Assembly: GCF_001552175.1 (NCBI RefSeq)
Contig: NZ_BCQR01000093.1
Coordinates: forward strand, 1 to 47,177
From: Actinomadura kijaniata NBRC 14229
GTDB lineage: Bacteria > Actinomycetota > Actinomycetes > Streptosporangiales > Streptosporangiaceae
Direction of reading: 5' to 3'
DNA: 47,177 nucleotides
Made by a program: the position numbers and the translations under genes. The stretch's first letter is position 1. Every line of letters begins with the position of its first letter. Below the pieces are notes generated by a model. That model did no database searches. It saw nothing but the letters and a program-made list of their open reading frames with translations, and was not told where the DNA came from. Positions 16,812 through 23,632 of the stretch are shown here, in pieces.

Positions 16812-16918
16812 TCAGGATCCGGTCGAGGAGGTCGGGTCGCCCGGTGTCTCGGAGCCGGTCACCGGGTCCGCCGGGCGGTGGGGAGGGAGAGGGTGCCCTC
16901 GGCGGAGGGGGTGATCAT
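16812..16918 (-). pseudogene. Collapsed, frameshifted DUF4132 remnant
   Basis: Between copies 4 and 3 an ATG (16918) opens a 19-residue frame (MITPSAEGTLSLPTARRTR) that aligns with the start of copy 4 (MISPSGEDALVLPAAW). A shifted frame then reads DPVTGSETPGDPTSSTGS and stops at 16812, which aligns with the family ending DPVTASEVLADLTELT. The bases just upstream of the ATG match those before copy 5 (CAGGTGCC before the ATG, AACGTCC farther up), but the -10-like box is TGCCTT instead of TACCCT. This is a deleted and mutated paralogue that lost everything between its two ends. Confidence 0.7.
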
Positions 16919-16950
16919 GGCACCTGAAGGCAGGGGGCGGGTCGGACGTT

Positions 16951-19900
16951 TCAGTGGTCGGCGGTGGTCAGTGCGGTGAGGTCGGCGAGGACCTCCGAGG
17001 CCGTGACGGCGTCCAGGTCGCCGAACCGGACGTCCTCGGCGGAGCGGGAGGCGCCGCTGACGGGGAGGGTGCCGAGCCGGACGCGTTCCACGGTCTGGTC
17101 GGGGCCGTCCTCGTCGGAGTCGTAGGGCACGCCCGGGGACAGGTCGACGACGACGTGCCGGTCGGGGGCGAGCGTGCGGAAGATCCACCGCACGATGCCG
17201 TCCGGCGCGTCGCCGGGCAGCCAGCCCCGTTTCCGCATGTGCCACACGTTCGGGGCGGGGACGGCGCTTCCCTCGAAGCGCACCGGCCGGTGGCCGTCGC
17301 GTTCGGCGTCGGTGAGGGTGAACACGGGCCGGTGGAGCTGGTCGAACGGCTGCGTGATCTCGTAGTCGTCGAACACCTCCGTCCAGGCCGCCAGGTCGCC
17401 GCCCAGCTCGGCCGGGTGGGCGACGCCGACCCGCGCGGAGGCGGACGGCTCCAGCGCGTCGTCGTGCACGTCGGCGAACGAGCGGTCCTCCGCCAGCCGG
17501 AACGCGGTCGTCCCGTCCCCGTCCTCGGCCACCCACACGAGGCGGCGCACCAGGTGCCAGACCAGGGGATGCGCCACCAGCAGGTCGCGGAACCCCTCCA
17601 CCGGCCAGCGGCGGCGGCCCAGCATCGCCGCCTCCAGGCGCCTGATCTGGGTCTCGGCGACGCCGCGCACGTCCTTCCTCAGCCCGGTGAACGTCGCGTA
17701 CGCGGCGGGGGCCAGGACGGGGTCGTCCTTGGCCCCGGGTTTGGGGAGGGTCCTGCGGGGCGTGCCGTCCTCGGTGGTGACGTGGGGGCGCAGGTGCTCG
17801 TCGAAGCCGACGTGGAAGCGGCGCGGCCCGTAGTCCAGGAGCATGCCGCCCTCGGCGTCCAGGCCGAAGTCGGGGACCAGGCGGTCGGCGAGCCGGTCGG
17901 GTGTCAGCTCCAGCTCGGCGGCGAGCTGGTCGAGCCGCTGCCGGGCGCGGGCCCGCAGGGCCACGGACGTGCCCTTCCCGGCGGCGTCGTGCAGGTGCAG
18001 CAGGGCGACCTGGGTGCCGATGTCGGCGAGGGCGTCGACCCCGGCGAGGGCGCGGGTGGTCCCGCCCTCCCTCGGCCACCGCCGGAGCAGCGGGGCGAGC
18101 CGCCGGACGGTGGCGTCGTCGCCGAGCGCGCCGAGCTGCGTCAGCGCCCAGCCGTCCCGGCGCGGCAGGCCGTGCGCCCGCCACGTCTCGAACACCGCCC
18201 AGGAGAACTCCGCCAGCGACGCCGGATCGCACAGCTCCCGCACCACCGCCAGGCCCGGATAGTGCTCGCCGGGCTTGGACAGCGCCATCATCGACAGCAG
18301 GTGCCCCACGGCGGTGGCGGGCAGCGCGGTCGAACGGTCCCGCAGCAGCACCTGGGGCAGCAGGGCCGGGGCCGCCCACGCGCCGAGCCTGGGCATGCGG
18401 GCGGGGAGCACCTCCAGGGGATCGGCCGACAGCAGCGCCTCGACCGCGGCGGTGGCCTCCTCCCCGAACGGCCGGGCCTCCGCGACCACCGCGCCGGCGC
18501 CGGAGCGGGCGGCCAGGAAGCGCAGCGCGCCCTCGGCGTTGCGGCGCTCCTGTCCCGCCGGGCCCAGCGCCACCGGGACCAGGAACGGGACCGCCGCCGT
18601 CCCGTGCCGTCCGAACCACGCGCGGGCGACGGAGCGGGTCGCCTTGCGCCGCACCAGCCAGTCCGCCATCACCCCGGCCACCTCGGCGTCGCGGAGCGGC
18701 AGCAGCGCCCGCCCCGTGACGACCGCGGACTCGGCGACGAACCCCCTGACCACGGGCAGCGCGTCGAACGCGAACCGGGCCACCAGGATCCGGGCGATCT
18801 CGCCGGGGTCGCCGAAGGAGGCGGGGCCGCGCGTCCACTCCGCCAGCAGCGGACGGGCCAGGTCCTCGGGGGCGTGGGTCAGCACGAACGCCTCCCAGTG
18901 GAGCGGGGCGTCCTCCTTCCGGTAGCGCTCGACCTCCATCGTCCAGTCGATGCCCGTGAACCGCGCGGTGCCCGCGCCGGGCGCCCACGCCTCGCGTTCG
19001 CCCGGCGTCCAGACCACGGCCCGTTCGTCCGGGGGCTCCAGCCCTTCGACCACGGCCGGGCGGGCGGCGCGGCGCCTGCGCGTCCACGGCGGCTCCACCA
19101 GCAGCGGGGGCAGTGCCTCCGGTGGCGCCTCGGGGACCCCGTCCGCCGTGGCGGTGGCCTCCTCGACGGCGCGGCGGGCCGGGGCGGGCAGCTCCGGCAG
19201 CACCGCCTCGGCGACCCCGGGACGGGCCAGCAGGTGGGCGCGCAGCAGTTCGGCGGCCCGCTCGTCCCCGCCCGCGGCGGCCCCGGCCAGCAGGCGCGCC
19301 GCGCGCCGGGGGAACCGTTCCACCATGGTGAGCAGGAAGGAGCGGACGTACCGCTGGTCGCTCCGGTCCAGGAGCGTCTGGAACGCCTCGTCGGTCGGCA
19401 GCAGCGCCACCGCTGTCAGCAGGTCCTTGCGGTCGCCGCCCTTCCCGCCGTCGAGCGTGTCGCGGAGCAGCGGCAGCGCCGCCGCTCCGGCCGCCTCCAG
19501 GAGGCTGCCGAGCACATGGGCGGAGAGGGAGGACAGTTCCGGGCCGCCGGGCCGGTCGAGCCGTTCGGGCCCGTCCAGCGAGCAGTGGAGCATCCAGCGG
19601 AAGCCGCTGCCGGGGTCGGGCGGGTCGGCCCAGACGTCGTCCACCCATTCCCGCCGGGTCGGGTCCAGATAGGCGGCGATCATCCGCTGGTCGGGGGTGC
19701 GGCGCCACTCCGCCAGCCGGGCCACGGTCTCGGCGTGCACGTCCGGGTCGGCGGCGGCCAGCAGCGTCCGCAACCGGCGCGCCTCCTCCCCCGGGATCCG
19801 CCGGGCGCGTTGGCCCCCGCTGCGCAGGGCGGGCACCGACCGGTCGTCGGTGGCCTTCGTCCAGTCGACCGCCACCTCGGCGCAGGCGGCGAACGCGCAG

Positions 19901-20256
19901 GCCGCGAACGGCAGGCCGTGGTCGGCGACCCACACGTCCGGCAGCGCCACCCGGGTCTCCGGGAGAAGCCCCTTCCCGCACCCGGCGACGGTCTCGGCGA
20001 CCACCGCCGCGCCCAGCGGGTCGGCCCGGCCCGCCCGGTGGGCCCGCGCCGCGGCGACCAGCGCGGCGTCGGAGTGCTCGTGGCCGAGCACGTCCTCGAT
20101 GTGGGGCCCGGCCGCGGCGATCTCGGCGCGGACCCGGTCCATCGCGGCCTCGTCCGGTGGCGCGACGGGCACCGCGAGCCCGCCGCGCCGGGGATGGAGT
20201 TGTCGCCGCCAGGCGGCGGGCAGGACCAGCGCGTCCTCGCCGGAGGGGGAGATCAT
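16951..20256 (-). CDS. DUF4132 protein, copy 4 (1101 aa)
   Basis: A full-length paralogue with N-terminal signature EDALVLPAAW and HPRRGGLA. It has a long helical middle containing LLVEPPWTRR and ERAVVWTPGEREAW, the DUF4132 core near residue 805 (LDYGPRRFHVGFDE, RTLPKPGAKDD), HPLVWHLVRRLVW, and the ending VTASEVLADLTALT. It resembles copy 5 more than the others throughout, for instance in the FHVGFDE core and around LLVEPPW, so 4 and 5 look like the most recent duplication. The ATG at 20256 lies 7 bases after a TACGGT box and has no good Shine-Dalgarno, which fits leaderless translation. Function unknown. Confidence 0.9.
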   Translation of the reverse strand: MISPSGEDALVLPAAWRRQLHPRRGGLAVPVAPPDEAAMDRVRAEIAAAGPHIEDVLGHEHSDAALVAAARAHRAGRADPLGAAVVAETVAGCGKGLLPETRVALPDVWVADHGLPFAACAFAACAEVAVDWTKATDDRSVPALRSGGQRARRIPGEEARRLRTLLAAADPDVHAETVARLAEWRRTPDQRMIAAYLDPTRREWVDDVWADPPDPGSGFRWMLHCSLDGPERLDRPGGPELSSLSAHVLGSLLEAAGAAALPLLRDTLDGGKGGDRKDLLTAVALLPTDEAFQTLLDRSDQRYVRSFLLTMVERFPRRAARLLAGAAAGGDERAAELLRAHLLARPGVAEAVLPELPAPARRAVEEATATADGVPEAPPEALPPLLVEPPWTRRRRAARPAVVEGLEPPDERAVVWTPGEREAWAPGAGTARFTGIDWTMEVERYRKEDAPLHWEAFVLTHAPEDLARPLLAEWTRGPASFGDPGEIARILVARFAFDALPVVRGFVAESAVVTGRALLPLRDAEVAGVMADWLVRRKATRSVARAWFGRHGTAAVPFLVPVALGPAGQERRNAEGALRFLAARSGAGAVVAEARPFGEEATAAVEALLSADPLEVLPARMPRLGAWAAPALLPQVLLRDRSTALPATAVGHLLSMMALSKPGEHYPGLAVVRELCDPASLAEFSWAVFETWRAHGLPRRDGWALTQLGALGDDATVRRLAPLLRRWPREGGTTRALAGVDALADIGTQVALLHLHDAAGKGTSVALRARARQRLDQLAAELELTPDRLADRLVPDFGLDAEGGMLLDYGPRRFHVGFDEHLRPHVTTEDGTPRRTLPKPGAKDDPVLAPAAYATFTGLRKDVRGVAETQIRRLEAAMLGRRRWPVEGFRDLLVAHPLVWHLVRRLVWVAEDGDGTTAFRLAEDRSFADVHDDALEPSASARVGVAHPAELGGDLAAWTEVFDDYEITQPFDQLHRPVFTLTDAERDGHRPVRFEGSAVPAPNVWHMRKRGWLPGDAPDGIVRWIFRTLAPDRHVVVDLSPGVPYDSDEDGPDQTVERVRLGTLPVSGASRSAEDVRFGDLDAVTASEVLADLTALTTADH

Positions 20257-20263
20257 GGCGCCG

Positions 20264-20285
20264 ACCGTAGCGGAGGAGCCCGACG
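20264..20285 (-). promoter_or_regulatory. Leaderless-type promoter, weak RecA-NDp relative, before DUF4132 copy 4
   Basis: The minus strand reads CGTCGGGC, 8 bases, TACGGT, then 7 bases to the ATG at 20256. The -10 and its distance from the ATG equal those before copy 2 and the mini-copy, and GTCGG falls in the same register as in TGTCRGTG (5 of 8 matches). It may be a decayed or divergent version of the same promoter. Confidence 0.4.
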
Positions 20286-20304
20286 TTTCCGGCGGGTTCC
20301 GGCG

Positions 20305-23300
20305 TCAGGCGGATTCCACCAGCGCGGTCAGGTCGGCCAGCACCTCCGAGGCCGTCACCGGGTCCAGGTCGCCGAAGCGCGCCACGGCCGCGCGTTCGGG
20401 GGCGTAGGCGACGGACTCGGTGCCGATCCAGACGCGCTCCACGGTCTGGTCGGGGTCGTCCTCGGTGTCGTAGGGGATGCCGGGCGACACGACGATCATG
20501 ACGTGGCGGTCGGCGGCGAGGCGGCGGACCAGCCAGCGCGCGTCGTCCATCTCCCACGGCGGGGAGCTGCGCAGCCAGCCGCGGCCGTGCAGGCGCCGCA
20601 GCGCCGCGCAGGAGACGACGGCCCTCTCGAAGCGCGTCAGCCGGTGGTCGTCGCGTTCGGCGTCGGTGAGGGCGAGGGCGGGGCGCGACAGCTGCGCGAA
20701 CGGCTGCGTGATCTCGTAGTCGGCGAACACCTCCGCCCAGGCCGCCAGGTCATCGCCCAGCTCGACGGGGTGGGCGACGCCGATCCGCGCGGAGGCGGGC
20801 AGCGTCAGCACGTCGTCGTGCACGTCGGCGAACGAGCGGTCCTCCGCGACGCGGAACGCGGTCGTCTTGTCGCCGTCCTCGGCCACCCACACCAGGCGGC
20901 GCACCAGGTGCCAGACCAGGGGATGCGCCACCAGCAGGTCGCCGAACTCCTCCGCCGACCAGCGGCGGCGCTCCAGCATCGCCGCCTCCAGACGCCTGAC
21001 CTGGGCGGTGGCGGTGGCGGGGACCTCCTTCCCCAGCCGGGCGAACAGCTTGGCCGCGGCGGGCGCGAGGTCGGGGTCGTCGTTCCCGGCGGGCCGGGGC
21101 AGCGTCCTGAGGCGGGAGCCGTCCCCGTCCACGACGTAGGGCCGGAGCATCTCGTCGAAGCCGACGTGGAAGCGGCGCGGCCCGTAGTCCAGGACCATGC
21201 TCCCCCGCGCGTCCAGGCCGAAGTCGGGGACCAGGCGGTCGGCGAGCCGGTCGGGCGTCAGCCCGAGCCCGGCGGCGATCTCCTCGATCCTCTCCCGGGC
21301 GCGGGCCCGCAGCCCCTTGGCCTTGGCGCGCTGGGTGATGTCGTGCAGGCACAGCAGCGCGGTCTCGGTGCCGATCTCGGCCAGCACCTCCACGCCGGTG
21401 GCGGCGCGGGTGGTGCCGCCCTCCCCCGGCCACCGCCTGACCAGCGGGGTGAGCCGCCGGGCGGTGGCGTCGTCGCCGAACGCGCCGAGCTGCGCCAGCG
21501 CCCACATCTCCTTGGTGGGCGTGTCCTGGTCCAGCCACGCCTGGAACACCGACCAGGAGAACCGCCGCAGCGACGCCTCGTCGCACAGCTCCCGCACCAC
21601 CGCCAGGCCCGCGTAGTGGTCGTCGGGCTTGGACAGCGCCATCATCGACAGCAGGTGCCCCACGGCGGCGTCGGGCAGGGCGGCCGAACGGTCGCGCAGC
21701 ATCAGCGGGGGCAGCAGGGCCGGGGTCGCCCACGCGCCGAGCTTCGGCATGCGCGCCGGAAGAACCTCCAGGGGATCGACCGACAGCATCTCCCCGATCG
21801 CGGCGGCGGCCTCCTCCCCGAACGGCCGGGTCTCCGCGACCACCGCGTCGGCGCCGGAGCGGGCGGCCAGGAAACGCAAGGCACCCTCGGCGTTGCGACG
21901 CTCCTGCCCCACCGGGCCCAGCGCCGCCGGAACCAGGAACGGGACCACCGCCGTCCCGTGCCGCCGGAACCACGACTGCGCGACGGCCCGGCCGGTCCCG
22001 CGCCGCACCAGCCAGTCGGCCATCACCGCCGCCACCCCGGCGTCGCGGAACGGCAGCAGCGCCCCGCCCGACACCCTCGGCGCGGTGTCCGCCCACGACA
22101 GGGCGAGGGGAAGGGCGTCGAACCCGAACCGCGCGACCAGCGCGCGCACGCTGTCGGCCGGGTATCTCAGCTCGATCCCCTCCCAGTCCTCCACCAGGGG
22201 GCGGACCAGGTCCTCCGGGGCGTGGGTCAGCGTGAACGCCTCGCCGCGTTCGGGAAGGTGTCCCTCGCGGATCTCACGGACCTCGGCTTCCCAGTCGACT
22301 CCGGCGAACCGGGTGGCCCCCAGCCCGGGGGCCCACTTCTCGCGTTCGCCGGGGTTCCAGACCACGGCCCGTTCGTCGGGGACCGCCAGGCCCCCGATCA
22401 CGGTGGGACGGGCGGCGCGGCGTCCGCGCGTCCACGGCGGCTCCACCAGCAGCCGGGGCAGCGCCTCCGGCGGCGCCTCGGGGACCGCGGCGTCGGCGAT
22501 GATCTCCTCGACGACGCGGCGGGCCGGGGCGGGCAGCTCCGGCAGCACCGTCCCGGCGGCTTCGGGATGCCTCCCCAGGTGCCGGCGCAGCAGCTCGGGG
22601 GCGTGGTCGTGCTCGTCCACGGCGGCCGCCGCCAGCAGCCGCACCGCGCGCCGGGGGAAGCGCTCCATCGCCTCGCGCAGCGGGCGCCGGGCCCGCCGCT
22701 CGTCGGCGCGGTCCAGCAGCGTCCGGAACGCCTCGTCGGTCGGCAGCAGCGCCACCGCCGCCAGCAGGTCCCCGCGATCCGCTCGGCCCGCGTGGTCGAT
22801 CACGTCGCGCAGCATCGGCAGCGCCGCCGCGCCGACCCCCTCGAGGAGGGTGGCCAGCACGCCCCGGTCGACTCTCGGCCCCAGCGCCAGACCCCCCAGC
22901 CGTTCGGGGCCGTCCAGCAGGCAGTAGAGCATCCAGAGCCGTCCTTGGCCCGGATGGGGCCGGTTCGAGAAGACGTCGTCCACCCACGCCCGCCGGGTGG
23001 GGTCCAGGTAGGCGGTCATGACGCGCTGGGCGGGGGTCCGCCGCCAGTCCTCCAGCCGCGCCACGGTCTCGGCGTGGACGTCGGGGTCGGCGACGGCCAG
23101 CAGCGACCGCAGCCGCCGTGCCGTCGCGCCGTCGTCCCGGATCTCGTCCTCCCCTGCCCACACCAGGAAGTACTCCCGTCCCGCGCGGATGTCGGGCCGG
23201 TCCCAGTCGACCGCCACCTCGTCGGTCGCGGCGTACGCGCAGGCGGCGAACGGCAGCCCGCGTCCGGCGACCCACAGGTCCACCAGCGCCGCGTGGTCCG

Positions 23301-23601
23301 CCTCGGAGGGACGTGCGGTGACGAGCAGCGCCATGGCCGCCGCGCCCAGGGGGTCGGGGTCGCCGCCGAGGTAGGCCCGCAGGTGCTCGACGAGCGCGGG
23401 GTCCGAACGCCGGTGGACGAGAGCCTGCGTCAGCCGCTCCGCGGCGCCCTCGACGAACACGAGGGTCCGCCGCAGCGCCTCCTCGTCCGGCGGCACGACC
23501 GGCACCGGAAGGCCGCCCCGCCGGGGGTGCAGGACCTCGCGCCAGTCGGCGGGCAGGATCAGGGAGTCCTCGTCGGAGGGAACGGGGGAGGGAGCGTTCA
23601 T
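20305..23601 (-). CDS. DUF4132 protein, copy 5 (1098 aa)
   Basis: A full-length paralogue with DEDSLILPADW and HPRRGGLP at the N-terminus, LLVEPPWTRG and ERAVVWNPGEREKW in the middle, and the DUF4132 core near residue 800 (LDYGPRRFHVGFDE, RTLPRPAGNDD). HPLVWHLVRRLVW and the ending PVTASEVLADLTALV follow. The core deviates from the usual LPKPGxKDD (PRPAGNDD). It starts at the ATG 23601, 31 bases after copy 6, behind CTACCCT and a poor AGGTG ribosome site. It is most like copy 4. No enzyme motif is recognised; the many Arg-rich helices could mediate protein or nucleic-acid contacts, but that is speculation. Confidence 0.9.
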   Translation of the reverse strand: MNAPSPVPSDEDSLILPADWREVLHPRRGGLPVPVVPPDEEALRRTLVFVEGAAERLTQALVHRRSDPALVEHLRAYLGGDPDPLGAAAMALLVTARPSEADHAALVDLWVAGRGLPFAACAYAATDEVAVDWDRPDIRAGREYFLVWAGEDEIRDDGATARRLRSLLAVADPDVHAETVARLEDWRRTPAQRVMTAYLDPTRRAWVDDVFSNRPHPGQGRLWMLYCLLDGPERLGGLALGPRVDRGVLATLLEGVGAAALPMLRDVIDHAGRADRGDLLAAVALLPTDEAFRTLLDRADERRARRPLREAMERFPRRAVRLLAAAAVDEHDHAPELLRRHLGRHPEAAGTVLPELPAPARRVVEEIIADAAVPEAPPEALPRLLVEPPWTRGRRAARPTVIGGLAVPDERAVVWNPGEREKWAPGLGATRFAGVDWEAEVREIREGHLPERGEAFTLTHAPEDLVRPLVEDWEGIELRYPADSVRALVARFGFDALPLALSWADTAPRVSGGALLPFRDAGVAAVMADWLVRRGTGRAVAQSWFRRHGTAVVPFLVPAALGPVGQERRNAEGALRFLAARSGADAVVAETRPFGEEAAAAIGEMLSVDPLEVLPARMPKLGAWATPALLPPLMLRDRSAALPDAAVGHLLSMMALSKPDDHYAGLAVVRELCDEASLRRFSWSVFQAWLDQDTPTKEMWALAQLGAFGDDATARRLTPLVRRWPGEGGTTRAATGVEVLAEIGTETALLCLHDITQRAKAKGLRARARERIEEIAAGLGLTPDRLADRLVPDFGLDARGSMVLDYGPRRFHVGFDEMLRPYVVDGDGSRLRTLPRPAGNDDPDLAPAAAKLFARLGKEVPATATAQVRRLEAAMLERRRWSAEEFGDLLVAHPLVWHLVRRLVWVAEDGDKTTAFRVAEDRSFADVHDDVLTLPASARIGVAHPVELGDDLAAWAEVFADYEITQPFAQLSRPALALTDAERDDHRLTRFERAVVSCAALRRLHGRGWLRSSPPWEMDDARWLVRRLAADRHVMIVVSPGIPYDTEDDPDQTVERVWIGTESVAYAPERAAVARFGDLDPVTASEVLADLTALVESA

Positions 23602-23609
23602 GGCACCTG

Positions 23610-23631
23610 AGGGTAGGGCGGGCGCTGGACG
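23610..23631 (-). promoter_or_regulatory. Possible leaderless-type -10 before DUF4132 copy 5
   Basis: The minus strand has CGTCCAGC, 8 bases, TACCCT, then 8 bases to the ATG at 23601. Only GTC of the upstream RecA-NDp half is kept, in the right register (3 of 8 positions). The TAnnnT box and its distance from the ATG fit the pattern of the other copies. Weak on its own. Confidence 0.25.
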
Positions 23632-23632
23632 T

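Noticed and set aside
80..23610. Very long plus-strand open frames, for example 80-1996, 5479-12585 and 16954-23610
   Set aside because: They are antisense to minus-strand genes with clear domains. Their translations are Gly/Arg/Val/Gln-rich with no recognisable motif, as expected in GC-rich DNA.
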